Assembly: GCA_030770535.1 (NCBI GenBank)
Contig: JASVEC010000009.1
Coordinates: 1,483,660 to 1,547,659, forward strand
Source of the DNA: Batkoa obscura
Taxonomy: Eukaryota > Entomophthoromycota > Entomophthoromycetes > Entomophthorales > Batkoaceae
Length of the DNA stretch: 64,000 bases
Direction of reading: 5' to 3'
In this document: positions 21,894-33,784 of the stretch, piece after piece
Position numbering within the stretch: position 1 is the first letter of the stretch
How the letters are laid out: each line of letters starts with the position of its first letter
Notes under the pieces: generated by a model
The model's input: the letters and a program-made list of their open reading frames with translations, nothing else
Database searches by the model: none
Told to the model about the DNA's origin: nothing
Translations under genes and position numbers: made by a program

Positions 21894-22799
21894 TTATTTT
21901 GAAATAAACTTATAGATCATGTCAACAACGTTTAGGTTTTGTGGTATGTTGTTATGATCCCCGAATTTATCATCTACTACTTGGATGTTATTAAATCCTA
22001 ATCTTCTTAAGTGAGATGCGAATTCAGTTGTTTGTTCGGTATTTACCAGAGTATCTTCCTGTGAATCAATTAATAAGTAGTTGGGCAACTGGTTATAGTT
22101 TATTTTCTCTAATGATCCTTTTGAAACAAACTGGGGTGATGCTTTCTTCCATTCATTTATATCATCTCCAAATGCTGGTACAATATATTCATTCTTATAT
22201 CTACCATATTTATTAACTAAAGATGGGATATCAAATATACCACCAATAGAAATAACACCTTTAATATTCTTAATTTGATTCAACTGCTTATTATCATTAG
22301 TATAATCACTAGCATCTAATGTCATCAAAGCACTTAAATGAGCACCAGCAGAATGACCACCTAGATAGATCTTATTATATCCCTTCAAACTAAGTGTAAT
22401 ATTTGTAAATCCATTTAATGAATCCTTTAAATGAATTGGATGTTGTATATTTGATATTTGATTTTTTTGACTTAATCTATAATGTAAGATAGCAGTAGTG
22501 ATATTCTTTTCAGCTAATTTATTAGCCATAACTCTACTTGGTTCAATATCTTCACTAACCCAAGCACCACCTAATAACCAAACTAACAATGGGGAGTCTT
22601 TAACATTTGATTTTGGAGTAACTAATTCATAATAGTTATTTTGTTTGCTGTCATAGTTATATTTTGGAGTCATAATATATTCTACTTGGATATCCGAAGT
22701 TGGGATAGCAGCATTCAGCTTTGTGACGGTGCCTGTAGGCCACATACCATTAGCGAAAGTAGACCATAATGTAAATAATGAGAGAGAAGCGAATTTCAT
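21894..22799 (-). CDS. secreted alpha/beta-hydrolase, copy 3
   Basis: About 301 residues if begun at ATG 22799, which gives the signal peptide MKFASLSLFTLWSTFANG. The frame is open to 22886, but the extra 29 residues are Asn/Lys/Ser-rich and would bury the signal, so the downstream ATG is preferred. The motifs LLGGAW, GHSAGAH, LIDSQEDTLV and GDHNNIP are intact. The propeptide (from KLNAAIPTS to MTPKYNYDSKQNN) resembles that of the 25541 gene from TPKYNYDSKQNN onwards, whereas the LNQIKNIKG segment matches copies 1 and 5, so the gene is a mosaic. Flanks are unique. Confidence 0.88.
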   Translation of the reverse strand: MKFASLSLFTLWSTFANGMWPTGTVTKLNAAIPTSDIQVEYIMTPKYNYDSKQNNYYELVTPKSNVKDSPLLVWLLGGAWVSEDIEPSRVMANKLAEKNITTAILHYRLSQKNQISNIQHPIHLKDSLNGFTNITLSLKGYNKIYLGGHSAGAHLSALMTLDASDYTNDNKQLNQIKNIKGVISIGGIFDIPSLVNKYGRYKNEYIVPAFGDDINEWKKASPQFVSKGSLEKINYNQLPNYLLIDSQEDTLVNTEQTTEFASHLRRLGFNNIQVVDDKFGDHNNIPQNLNVVDMIYKFISK

Positions 22800-23825
22800 G
22801 TTTAAATCTATAACCGATTTTTTCTTATTTGTTATACTATTGTTTTTGCAATTTCGTGGCTTATTTATACTTTTCGATGATAGCATTATTATTCTTATAA
22901 GAACCTTAATTTAATAAATCTTTTTAGGTTAAACTAATATTTGTATTATCATAAAATGAATACTGTATTACATAAGGTTGTAGTCCTTAAGTGTTATCGC
23001 AATTATTCAAGTGAACTATTTTTTATATTATTTAATTGTAAAAATAGAAATTTTTCTCCATTTAAAGAATAAAACTTTAAAATATTCAGATGGGTAAATT
23101 AGTTAAATAAAAAGCGATTTTAAATGAGATGAAATTAAAAATATTAATATTGCCCATGAGCCTTTATTTTATTAAAAAAAATAATTAAAAAATAAAGTTT
23201 ACAACTTTTAATTTCTTTATAACTTATATTAAAAAAATTGATTTTAATTTTACCGATCTATATTTGGAATTTTATAGTTACTCAATATATGCATTTTAAT
23301 CAGTTAAATAACGCTATTATCCTTATCCTTATTATTCAATTTGAATATTTAATACATCCATTAATAAAATGTTTCTAAGTTATATTCAATATGACTTTCT
23401 TTTTACAATTAAAAGCTTTGTATGTTACAACGAGTTACTGTAAGCCTTAATTCCTATTAATTAGCAATTACCTAATTATAGTACGTTGGCTCAAATTAAC
23501 TTTATATTTCATTTATATATTTATGGTATGTAACATCGTATTAATAATAAGTATAGCTTTTTTATTGGTTTTACCCGATATGAACCACATTTATTAATTT
23601 ATTTTTCACGATACAAATGAGTTGTTTTTTGATACAATAAATGTATGGGCTATTATTATTAGTACCGGGTTTATTTTTAGGGCATTTATTCAATTCAATG
23701 AAGTATTAATTAGTTGAATTTTATATTTAATGGCACAGTTTTTAGCTTGATTAAACTAGTTTAACAAACTTTATAACTTTCGAAAATAGCAACCTTTATC
23801 TTGAGTTTCAGCTGATTTGGCTTAT
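22800..23825. other. intergenic, AT-rich
   Basis: Upstream region of hydrolase copy 3. No other gene or RNA recognised. Confidence 0.5.
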
Positions 23826-23926
23826 TAGGGGTGTTTTTTTGGCTTCATTGCTTTTTCCATTTTTTAAGCGTTATTTCAGCGGAAAGATTGTTAGTAAAAT
23901 TCTTAAACAAAAAAAGACATCCTCTA
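23826..23926 (+). mobile_element. MITE, slightly degraded ends
   Basis: Core GGCTTCATTG ... TTTTTTAAGCG ... GATTGTTAGTAAAATTCTTAA as in the other copies. The left end is AGGGGTGTT and the right end GACATCCTCT. The terminal T/A and the TA flank are eroded. Lies about 295 bp upstream of tRNA-Phe. Confidence 0.82.
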
Positions 23927-24220
23927 TTCTTCTTTTGCATGTATTATGTATGGTCTATATTTTAGAACTATGAAATTCAAATATCTTTTTTAAAATAGTA
24001 AAATAATATTTATTTGTATAAAGAGATAAGAAGATTCATTAAACGTTGGGAAAAACCTATAAGATACCAAAATAAATTATACAGGATCAAGAAGGTTTAC
24101 ACATCTTAAATTTTTAAAGATTGCTTCATAATTTCTATTCCAATATTTCACTTTTTATATCAACCAATTGAATAAAAACGCTACTTGTAAAATATATTTC
24201 TTAAACCCATTCAAAAATAA

Positions 24221-24226
24221 GCGGCT

Positions 24227-24270
<44 letters not shown>

Positions 24271-24293
24271 GCGTTCAATCCGCGGTGGGCGCA
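24221..24293 (+). tRNA. tRNA-Phe(GAA), copy 1
   Basis: 73 nt. The anticodon stem TCAGA/TCTGA encloses CTGAAGA, giving anticodon GAA. D arm GCTCAGTTGGGAGAGC; T arm CCGCG TTCAATC CGCGG. Acceptor GCGGCTA against TGGGCGC leaves an apparent G4-G69 mismatch. The same mismatch is in all three copies here, so it is not a random error in one. No intron and no encoded CCA. Confidence 0.95.
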
Positions 24294-24432
24294 TTTACAG
24301 TTGGTTGGGCAATATAAATAATGCGTCAAACCTTTTGCTTTTAAATTAGATATATGCTTTGTACTAAATAGCAATCTTGGGAATATCCTTCTGTTCAAAA
24401 AATTTGTTAACATTTTTTTACTGCTTAATAGT

Positions 24433-24474
24433 ACTTAAATAGAAAAAATAATGAGACCTAAAAAGACATCCCCA
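24433..24474 (-). mobile_element. MITE fragment (one end)
   Basis: Retains only the end TAGAAAAAATAATGAGACC ... GACATCCCCA of an inverted copy; the rest is missing. Confidence 0.65.
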
Positions 24475-25540
24475 TTTTATTAAAATAATACAATAACAAG
24501 TAAATTGAATAAAGTTCAAATCTTTCAATTTTAAAACAAAACAAACGTACATAAGGTAGAAGAGTCCTTAAAGAGAAGAAGGACTAAGGAGGTGACAGGG
24601 TTAGGAGCTATACTAAATAAAAGTGCTCTAAAGAGAGGTCCCAATGGGGCACTAAGCTATTGTTCAAAATGTAGAATGAATGAAAGTTATTTGATAACAA
24701 GATTCTTGAAATCGGGAAAGAGAATTTCGAATTTGATTTCTAAATTTAATGTCTTGTTTATTTCATTATTAAATTCCAAAAATTACTTATTTTAGTATTT
24801 TGATCAAAATCTTTATTTCATATATTATCCTTAAAATAAAATCTGTGAACTTTAGAATTTTGTTTAAAACTAAAAATCAATATAGCCACAATAGATATGT
24901 TTAAGAAAATATGGAAATTAAGTTTAATATATTAACTCCATCATAAGATTTTATAATAAAGCTTACTAAGTTTATCAAAAAATTGATATAATGTTTGTTA
25001 TATTTAGATGCTATTGGTTTGAGTGAAAAATAATAGAGGCAACTTAAAATAAGTCGCCTTTAATTTAGTACTAATGGGGAGTAATGGCATGTGTTTTATA
25101 AAATAATATAATATTGTTATTTTTTTATATTTGAATTTTTATGATGTTTTGATTTTGATATGTTATACTCGAACGTGGTATTTTTATTGTTGGATCATTT
25201 TTATATTGTAGTTTTGTATAATTTGGAATCTGAAACTTTATTGATTTTCTATTTAGTAATTAAAATCTACCAATTTAGATCCAAATGCTCCAAACACAAT
25301 AATTGAAATTATTTTATATATTAACAATAAAAGTACCAAACCAAAGTTGTTTATTTTTTAAGTAGAGCTAATCAAAAGCAGTGTAATTTTGGTTAAAAAT
25401 AAAAATTATAAATTATAAAAATCAAATATCAAATAATAAAATATATGAAAATTATAAGCACAATGTAATTAATAAGCCTGGTTAAAAAAACTATAAACTA
25501 TATATAGCAGGAGAAATGAAATAAAATAAAGTCAAAAAAC
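24475..25540. other. intergenic
   Basis: A frame at 24592-24795 (GTG start, basic, contains YCSKCR) is weakly coding-like but unsupported. The remainder is AT-rich with nothing recognised. Confidence 0.45.
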
Positions 25541-26443
25541 ATGAAATTAAATAATATTTTACTCTTAACTTTTGTATGGATTGCTTCAATCGATGGTATA
25601 GTTATTGGAACCACTGCAACAAACGATGGCCCTAGTTCAACTCTTGAATCCCAACTAAAATCTATTGTTACTCCAAAATATAACTATGACAGCAAACAAA
25701 ATAATCATTATGAATTAGTTACTCCAAAATCAAACATTAAGGATTTCCCATTATTAATTTGGTTATTAGGTGGTGCTTGGGTTAGTGAAGATATTGAACC
25801 AAGTAGAGTCATGGCTAATAAATTAGCTGAAAAGAATATCACTACTGCTATCTTACATTATAGATTAAGTCAAAAAAATCAAATATCAAATATACAACAT
25901 CCAATTCATTTAAAGGATTCATTAAATGGATTTACAAATATTACACTTAGTTTGAAGGGATATAATAAGATCTATCTAGGTGGTCATTCTGCTGGTGCTC
26001 ATTTAAGTGCTCTGATGACATTAGATGCTAGTGATTATACTAATGATAATAAACAATTGGACCAAATCAAAAGAATCAAAGGTGTTATTTCTATTGGTGG
26101 TATATTTGACCTTCCTTCTTTAACCAGTAAGTACGAAGGGTATAAGAATGAATATATTGTACCAGCATTTGGAGATGATATAAATGAATGGAAGAAAGCA
26201 TCACCCCAGTTTGTTTCAAAAGGATCATTAGAGAAAATAAACTATAACCAGTTGCCCAACTACTTATTAATTGATTCACAGGAAGATACTCTGGTAAATA
26301 CCGAACAAACAACTGAATTCGCATCTCACTTAAGAAGATTAGGATTTAATAACATCCAAGTAGTAGATGATAAATTCGGGGATCATAACAACATACCACA
26401 AAACCTAAACGTTGTTGATCGAATTTATAAATTCCTTATATAA
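25541..26443 (+). CDS. secreted alpha/beta-hydrolase, copy 4
   Basis: 300 residues with the signal peptide MKLNNILLLTFVWIASIDG. Catalytic motifs as in copy 1: IWLLGGAW, GHSAGAH with the nucleophile Ser, LIDSQEDTLV, GDHNNIP. Residues around LDQIKRIKGVISIGG match the broken copy at 18618-19500, and the next segment FDLPSLTSKYEGY is unique to this gene. Identity with all copies then resumes, including at silent positions. Such switching within one gene indicates patchwork conversion among paralogues. No promoter homology with the other copies is visible. Confidence 0.9.
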   Translation: MKLNNILLLTFVWIASIDGIVIGTTATNDGPSSTLESQLKSIVTPKYNYDSKQNNHYELVTPKSNIKDFPLLIWLLGGAWVSEDIEPSRVMANKLAEKNITTAILHYRLSQKNQISNIQHPIHLKDSLNGFTNITLSLKGYNKIYLGGHSAGAHLSALMTLDASDYTNDNKQLDQIKRIKGVISIGGIFDLPSLTSKYEGYKNEYIVPAFGDDINEWKKASPQFVSKGSLEKINYNQLPNYLLIDSQEDTLVNTEQTTEFASHLRRLGFNNIQVVDDKFGDHNNIPQNLNVVDRIYKFLI

Positions 26444-26697
26444 TATTTCTTATTACATAAATAAAACTATTTCATAAAATAAGTTATATTATTATTGTCA
26501 TATATTGATTGATTTATTATTTTTTGTTTAGATATAATATGTATAAAGATACATGGTGAGCCCTTTTATCATTATAGGTGAATTGTACTCGTCTTACTTT
26601 TTCAACCCAATCTTTAATTATGACGAGCCCGACCCACCAAATTTGTCCAGCCTAGTAAAAAATTTGACTTTGACATAAAATTTTGATCAAAAAGTTG
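26444..26697. other. short intergenic region
   Basis: Between hydrolase copy 4 and the fold-back element; no feature seen. Confidence 0.5.
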
Positions 26698-27336
26698 TGG
26701 GGGTGTCTAAATTGGGTTCATTTTTTTATCCAATTTTTAAATATTTTATATTTTAAAAACTTTATTTAAAATTCTATAAAAATAAACTCTTTATTAAAAA
26801 CCAAAAGTATCCAACACAACTTTAACTTATTTTATTATAATTTATATTATAAGTTAGTAGAATTTATATTAAATTTAATAGAAATTCCCGGATTAGCAAG
26901 GTTTCTAATGATATAACTTATATATTGATATTGACCAAAGTTGTAGTATGTAAATAAATACATATTCCTATAAAACTTCATCGAAAAATCTTTATTATTG
27001 ACTGCTTTATAGCCAACATTGTAGATTTACTATCAAATAAATAAATAAATAATTCTAATGTTATAATTACCTTATTAATATACTATCAAGTTAATAAATA
27101 GCTGCATGGGAGAGTGGTTAAGTCAAAACTATAATTAATCATCCTTATGTAATATAAGCAATATAACAATAGTTTTTATTTATTATTACAACTACTTACT
27201 CTTTGGATATTTACTAACTTACTTATTAATAATTTAAGTAACATCAACATTTAATGATTAATTTGTATTGTTTAATAAACTACTTACTTGCTTAGTAAAT
27301 ATTGAAACTTTTAAATTTTCTGTTCTTTTTGTGAGA

Positions 27337-27798
27337 TGTGAAACATTGCTTTATCAGCTCTCGGATTGATTATAACACAACAATCACTTAAGTTGCTGTG
27401 TTCTCAAGTTCAAACACAATTAAGTCAGAGTCCCTCATTTTGATTTGCTGTGAGAATTTCTAACTTCATATTGCAAAGAATAATATCCTCTCGTTTTGAT
27501 ATTCATACTTGGAGTATAAAAAAGATTCTTCAGCATGATAACTCAATGCTTTTTAACTGAATTACTCCCTGATATTGTACCATTAATAAAACCACTAAGT
27601 CTTTCTAACAACATCTTAGGTAGATTTTACAGTAGTATTTTCTATTATATTTGTTTTACATAGTTTGTAACTTATTACGTATTATTCTTATTCATTTAAT
27701 TCTATCTTAATTATATAAACTAACACTGTTCGATTCAAGGCAAGTTAATGAAGCAAGAACTGCTTTTTAACTCCAACCACTGAGTACCAACTTTCACA
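27337..27798 (-). mobile_element. TGTGAAA-ended element, inverted copy in fold-back arm
   Basis: Mirror of 28164-28625 and part of the left fold-back arm, so duplicated with the arm and not independently inserted. Confidence 0.85.
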
Positions 27799-28163
27799 GT
27801 TGATAGACATTTTGTAAATCTTTCACAATGGAAAAATAGTTTTGAAGCATTAGGTAAAATAAAAGATGTTGATTGGTTAATTTCAAAATTTGAGATTTTT
27901 ATTTATAAATATAATAAAATTAATAACTCAACTATCAATAATGGGAAAATAGATGTAAATTTTAAAAAGTATAAAAAAACAAAAATACAAAAAAAATAGT
28001 AAAAATATAAGGCATCAAAAAGTATTTACATTTTATTAAACATGATAATAAACTATACTATTGTTCAATATCTGATAGATCAAAAAAAAGTGATATAATT
28101 CTAATTAAAGTTATAAAATTTATAGAAAATAGAAAAATTAAAAGATCAACCTTAGCTTATCTT
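27799..28163 (+). pseudogene. transposase fragment
   Basis: Aligns with 6451-6820 of the longer transposon: starts at VDRHFVNLSQWKN (equivalent to VDGHFGNLSQWKN) and runs past the tandem stops into the C-terminal region. The Gly of DGHFG has changed and other differences are scattered. It is a relic. Confidence 0.8.
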
Positions 28164-28625
28164 TGTGAAAGTTGGTACTCAGTGGTTGGAGTTAAAAAGC
28201 AGTTCTTGCTTCATTAACTTGCCTTGAATCGAACAGTGTTAGTTTATATAATTAAGATAGAATTAAATGAATAAGAATAATACGTAATAAGTTACAAACT
28301 ATGTAAAACAAATATAATAGAAAATACTACTGTAAAATCTACCTAAGATGTTGTTAGAAAGACTTAGTGGTTTTATTAATGGTACAATATCAGGGAGTAA
28401 TTCAGTTAAAAAGCATTGAGTTATCATGCTGAAGAATCTTTTTTATACTCCAAGTATGAATATCAAAACGAGAGGATATTATTCTTTGCAATATGAAGTT
28501 AGAAATTCTCACAGCAAATCAAAATGAGGGACTCTGACTTAATTGTGTTTGAACTTGAGAACACAGCAACTTAAGTGATTGTTGTGTTATAATCAATCCG
28601 AGAGCTGATAAAGCAATGTTTCACA
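28164..28625 (+). mobile_element. TGTGAAA-ended non-autonomous element, 462 bp
   Basis: Begins TGTGAAAGTTGGTACTCAG, ends TTTCACA; a four-base ATCT occurs just outside both ends. It interrupts transposase sequence after AGCTTATCTT (about 6820 in the complete element). It has no coding capacity and no convincing Pol III A box. Confidence 0.82.
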
Positions 28626-29264
28626 TCTCACAAAAAGAACAGAAAATTTAAAAGTTTCAATATTTACTAAGCAAGTAAGTAGTTTATTAAACAATACAAA
28701 TTAATCATTAAATGTTGATGTTACTTAAATTATTAATAAGTAAGTTAGTAAATATCCAAAGAGTAAGTAGTTGTAATAATAAATAAAAACTATTGTTATA
28801 TTGCTTATATTACATAAGGATGATTAATTATAGTTTTGACTTAACCACTCTCCCATGCAGCTATTTATTAACTTGATAGTATATTAATAAGGTAATTATA
28901 ACATTAGAATTATTTATTTATTTATTTGATAGTAAATCTACAATGTTGGCTATAAAGCAGTCAATAATAAAGATTTTTCGATGAAGTTTTATAGGAATAT
29001 GTATTTATTTACATACTACAACTTTGGTCAATATCAATATATAAGTTATATCATTAGAAACCTTGCTAATCCGGGAATTTCTATTAAATTTAATATAAAT
29101 TCTACTAACTTATAATATAAATTATAATAAAATAAGTTAAAGTTGTGTTGGATACTTTTGGTTTTTAATAAAGAGTTTATTTTTATAGAATTTTAAATAA
29201 AGTTTTTAAAATATAAAATATTTAAAAATTGGATAAAAAAATGAACCCAATTTATACATCCTTA

Positions 29265-29460
29265 TGTTATGAAATAATTATTTTTCTGTTTAATTTTAAA
29301 ATTGTTTATATTGCAATATTTTTTTATTTTAAAATTAGCTTTTGAAAAACTTTAAAAATCACTTTATTATTAAGTTACTTGATTTTTATAAAATATTAAA
29401 TTATATATAATAAATTTTAATATAATCAAGAAAATATTGATTTTTTAAGTTTTTGTCATA
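29265..29460. other. short AT-rich intergenic
   Basis: Nothing recognised between the fold-back element and the next MITE. Confidence 0.4.
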
Positions 29461-29562
29461 TAAAGATATTTTTTTTAGTTTTATTACTTTTTCCATTTTT
29501 TAAACACTACTTGAATGGAAAGATTGTTAGTAAAATTCTTAAACAAAAAAATACATCCTTTA
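29461..29562 (+). mobile_element. MITE, diverged
   Basis: Core GTTTTATTACTTTTTCCAT ... AAAGATTGTTAGTAAAATTC is intact. The left end AAAGATATT and right end ACATCCTT are eroded, and the central AGCGCT is changed to AACACT. Confidence 0.75.
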
Positions 29563-31172
29563 CTTAATGAAACTTTATAAAATCTACAAGTATGGTAGCT
29601 TAGTATTGGAACTATCATATTATTAAGCTTTATAAACTTCTGTTAGATAGTTAAAAAGTCATTAAATTATCACAAAAACTTTTAGTGAACTCTACATATC
29701 AAAAATAGATAAAAAAGCAAGATTGAAAAATTTATTTTCAATTAACCAGGCTTTTAAACCTACCTCTATTTCAAATATAGGTTTTAGTTTATTAAAAAGC
29801 TATCGTTTCTAAATCAAAATTTTAGCTAATAGCTCTCCTGCTCCATACAACGCTGCCTCCTTTTTATTTTATCTCTAGGTAAACTTATATAAACCATACT
29901 TTAAGACTGTTAAATATGACTTGCTCAAATTTATAGTAGGAACTTGTGCTTTAGAGTATTTTTTCTAATTGAGTAACCTATTCTATTACACCTTCCTACC
30001 CCCTGTATTACATAACTTACCTCATTTCTCACTTGGATAGTTTTTATATTACAATTTAAATAAAACTTAAGAATTTCGCAACCCTGTGGTTTTATAAATA
30101 GCTAACAACTTACAATATTTAAGGTAAAAAATAATAGATATTAATAAGACCAATAGCTTGCTATTAAACCTGTCATTTAATTCTGGTTAACTAGGATGCT
30201 AAAAATGCTATAAAATGGCATGAAGCTACATTTAAATTTTATGTATATAGTTAATTTAATTAATGGATTTTAAACCTAGAATCAATCAAATAAGGAAATA
30301 AAGTATGATGGTGGTTGAAAAGTTTATCCTAACGTATAAATATAGTATATTTAATATTTAAACTATAAGATTTCTTTTGAAGAGAGCAAACTTTACCTTT
30401 TTAATGTCCTATCTGCTAGCAAAAAATTATCTCTCATTATAATATTTGTAAAAGCACAACTCAAAAATAAGCATAAAATGGCAAAACGCTTTTGATAAAG
30501 AAAGTACTACTGATGAAAATTACACTAACCTATTTTATTATATTAACCAAAGTATCTAACACTTTAAAATAGTTTGGTCCATAGAGTAATAAAAGATTTT
30601 GAAATATGTCTAGTAACCAGAATATCTTTAATTTTTAAAAAAGGTATAAAAAATAGTCGGAAGTAAAGTTTAATGATGGAAATAACCTTATATATAATTT
30701 AAGGTTTTTATAACCTCAATAAAAATGCGAAGACCCATGATTTAGAAAAGAAGAAGCTTTGAAAATAATTTTAAACATATTGTTATAATCCATATATCTA
30801 CACTGGGCTGGTAAAACAAAAGCCTTTTATCTACATACATCAGCTATTTGGAATGGCTTCTGTTTTTTATAATATATTAGAGTCACACCAGTCGTTTAGT
30901 GTGTACTGGTATTACACTTTTTCCTTCAAGGCCTCGTCTTTCATTGTAAGTGTAATCACATGAACTATTACAAACATTTTAATAAATTGGTTCTTAGAAA
31001 TAAGAAAATAATATACTTATAATTAGGAATTATATATAAATATAAATAATAATAAATGACTATATAAAAAACGATGAGCCCATATTTATCTTCATTTTAA
31101 TGAATCTATGTAATGGCTTTTATAAACTAGTAGTATAAACCCATCAGCCTGAATTGTGAAATTGTAAAACCA
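29563..31172. other. gene-free stretch
   Basis: No gene, RNA or repeat supported. Confidence 0.5.
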
Positions 31173-31215
31173 TACGGGGTGTTTTTTTTTACTTCATTAC
31201 TTTTTTCATTAAGAT
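31173..31215 (+). mobile_element. MITE fragment (left end)
   Basis: ACGGGGTGTTTTTTTTTAC then TTCATTACTTTTTTCATT matches the first ~40 bp of the MITE family; the remainder is absent. Confidence 0.6.
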
Positions 31216-32572
31216 TAAGATATTAAATTCGATCATAATTGATTACTAATTATGAAGCTTTATGAAGGATTTCAAGAGCTTCCATAATAATATATTTAAC
31301 TCATCAAATTTTTATTATTTTGTCAGATAAAAGTGATTTGTATCTATTGACAGGTTTTAATACTAAGGTAGAACGCTTCCTCCGCTCAGCTTAATTGTCT
31401 CATTTACCGAAATTTATAAATTATCTCCATTTGATTTTAGGTGAAAGGCTGCTATGTAACAGCTTTTATAGCAATTTTAAAAGTTTATGTTCCAACTATT
31501 ATATATTTTAATAGGATTTTCCTATATTCTATAAACATGTCATAGGATGAAATTCCCGCCCCAAAATAACATTTTCAAAATTGGGATTTGGGTTATAAAA
31601 TAGCCTTTTAATTTCAATTGGAGTCAGTTATTAAGTAATAAATCATTGAATTATTTTTAATAATCAGAAGCAGTCATAACACCATAAAACGCTCCAATAC
31701 CCTCATATTATAATGCCAATACATTAAAATTTCAATAAACTTAGACCAAGTCTAGAATTATCTATATTGAAAATTAATTTGTGTATTGCAAGGAGAAGTA
31801 GTTTATAATAATTGAATTATATGTTTTTTGAAGAAAAATTGAATTGCTTTTGTCTGTATTCTATATTGAGAAAGTTGGCACGATGTATAAGCTTTATAAA
31901 AGTTAGAGATGCCATGTCAAAGCTAGCACTGGTTTGAAATTTGAGTACGTGATTTTAATCTAATGATCAGAATATGTTATATAATAGTGAGGGAAATAAC
32001 TTGCAATTATCGAAAAAAAGTGATATGGTTATCTATTCCGATTTTGGTTATAGCTCATAGTTTTTATTTGGGTATTTATAATATCAAATTAATGTCAATC
32101 GAAACTAAATATAGAATAAAAATGGATTGTTTAAATTCGAATAACAAATCAAGATTGTAACTGTAGTATTTTTTATACAATAATATAGTACCCTTTTTTT
32201 GAACCTTATTTTTTATAAACATTACTTTACACAAAGTACGTTCTGCAATGAGCTAAGTAATCTGTATTAAAAACGTATATGAGTTGGCTTATTTTTTGTT
32301 TAATATAGCAACTTTCCTGAACGCTACTTAAGGATAAGTAGTTTATAAATAGTTTAATATCCAAATGATAAAAGCAACAATATTAACATAAATTTATTAA
32401 TAAATGAGCTTACTAAATCAATATCAAATTTATGAATAAAAAAGAACTTATAACCTTTGATCCTTAACCCAACCACTTTATTAATAAAATGTTAAATTTG
32501 GTCTAAAAAAAGAAAATAGCAAAGCTCACAATATAAAAGGAACAGAAAACAATTAATTATTAATAAAATAAA
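31216..32572. other. gene-free stretch upstream of hydrolase copy 5
   Basis: A 65-residue frame at 31963-32160 is Ile-rich and unsupported. No other structure was seen. Confidence 0.45.
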
Positions 32573-33472
32573 ATGTTTTATAGAGCAACAATTACAATCT
32601 CTATTTATATTGGATTATCAACGTGTATTTGGCCCACTGCTATTATAAAAAATACTCCTACTCCAACTTTGAAAACTGTAGTAGATGCTATTAATACTCC
32701 AAAGTATTATTATGATAACAACCAAAACAATTACTATGAGTTTATTACTCCAAAATCAAATGTTAAGGATTTCCCATTATTAATTTGGTTATTGGGTGGT
32801 GCTTGGGTTAGTGAAGATATTGAACCAAGTAGAGCGATGGCTCGCAAGTTAGCTGAAAAAAATATTACTACTGCTATTTTGCACCACAGATTAAGCCAAA
32901 GGGCTAAAAGATCAAACATTCAACATCCAGTTCATTTAAAGGATTCATTAAATGGATTTACAAATATTACACTTAGTTTGAAGGGATATAATAAGATCTA
33001 TCTAGGTGGTCATTCTGCTGGTGCTCATTTAAGTGCTTTGATGACATTAGATGCTAGTGATTATACTAATGATAATAAGCAGTTGAATCAAATTAAGAAT
33101 ATTAAAGGTGTTATTTCTATTGGTGGTATATTTGATATCCCATCTTTAGTTAATAAATATGGTAGATATAAGAATGAATATATTGTACCAGCATTTGGAG
33201 ATGATATAAATGAATGGAAGAAAGCATCACCCCAGTTTGTTTCAAAAGGATCATTAGAGAAAATAAACTATAACCAGTTGCCCAACTACTTATTAATTGA
33301 TTCACAGGAAGATACTCTGGTAAATACCGAACAAACAACTGAATTCGCATCTCACTTAAGAAGATTAGGATTTAATAACATCCAAGTAGTAGATGATAAA
33401 TTCGGGGATCATAACAACATACCACAAAACCTAAACGTTGTAGAGCATATTTTTAAATTTATAAACAATTAG
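32573..33472 (+). CDS. secreted alpha/beta-hydrolase, copy 5
   Basis: 299 residues; N-terminal hydrophobic signal (MFYRATITISIYIGLSTCIW). Core motifs as in the other copies: LIWLLGGAW, GHSAGAH, LIDSQEDTLV, GDHNNIP. The N-terminal third is the most diverged of the intact set (ARKLAEKN, HHRLSQRAKRSN, a His-His replacing His-Tyr). From LKDSLNGFTNI onward it is almost base-for-base the same as copy 1 until the last dozen codons. The sudden change suggests a conversion breakpoint near 32935. It is followed 240 bp later by tRNA-Phe on the minus strand. Confidence 0.9.
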   Translation: MFYRATITISIYIGLSTCIWPTAIIKNTPTPTLKTVVDAINTPKYYYDNNQNNYYEFITPKSNVKDFPLLIWLLGGAWVSEDIEPSRAMARKLAEKNITTAILHHRLSQRAKRSNIQHPVHLKDSLNGFTNITLSLKGYNKIYLGGHSAGAHLSALMTLDASDYTNDNKQLNQIKNIKGVISIGGIFDIPSLVNKYGRYKNEYIVPAFGDDINEWKKASPQFVSKGSLEKINYNQLPNYLLIDSQEDTLVNTEQTTEFASHLRRLGFNNIQVVDDKFGDHNNIPQNLNVVEHIFKFINN

Positions 33473-33711
33473 TCATATATTCCAATTTTTAATAATAAGT
33501 TTAAGCTGTAATTATGTTGATTTGGTATTATTTTAATAATCAGTTATTATCATATTATATGAATTTTGACTTTATTCTTTTTAACTTAAAATGAAGCGAT
33601 ACAACGATAGTACAAGCAGGAAAAAGAGTATCCATTAGTATCTTAAGTTTGTCATTACCGCCTATTGATAATTTAAATCAACTTATTAAAAATAATAGTT
33701 TAATATAAAAA

Positions 33712-33734
33712 TGCGCCCACCGCGGATTGAACGC

Positions 33735-33778
<44 letters not shown>

Positions 33779-33784
33779 AGCCGC
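33712..33784 (-). tRNA. tRNA-Phe(GAA), copy 2
   Basis: Same 73-nt sequence as copies 1 and 3, on the minus strand in the left arm of palindrome 4. Confidence 0.95.

Larger units (their letters stand above)
26698..29264. mobile_element. fold-back derivative of the 4584-7364 transposon family
   Basis: Inverted repeat with coordinate sum 55962: arms 26698-27798 and 28164-29264, loop 27799-28163. The right half reads, in order: transposase piece equivalent to 6451-6820 of the full element, a TGTGAAA element, then the 3' end of the transposon to its terminal repeat. The left half is an inverted copy of everything except the transposase piece. Ends are TGGGGGTGTCTAAATTGGG and the complement of TAAGGATGTATAAATTGGG, and the flanking dinucleotide on both sides is TG. 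It lacks the 5' two-thirds of the transposase and cannot be autonomous. Confidence 0.88.

Noticed and set aside
22800-22886. Longer N-terminus for the hydrolase on the minus strand
   Set aside because: The 29 added residues are polar and would precede a perfect signal peptide; the later ATG is the better start.
28164-28625. SINE origin of the TGTGAAA element
   Set aside because: A B-box-like GTTCGATTC exists on one strand, but no A box at the right distance and no poly-A or T-run tail; terminal inverted repeats point to a DNA-type element.
13819-33350. Repeated 66-77-residue frames (MRIQLFVRYLPEYLP...)
   Set aside because: Antisense shadows of the hydrolase genes.
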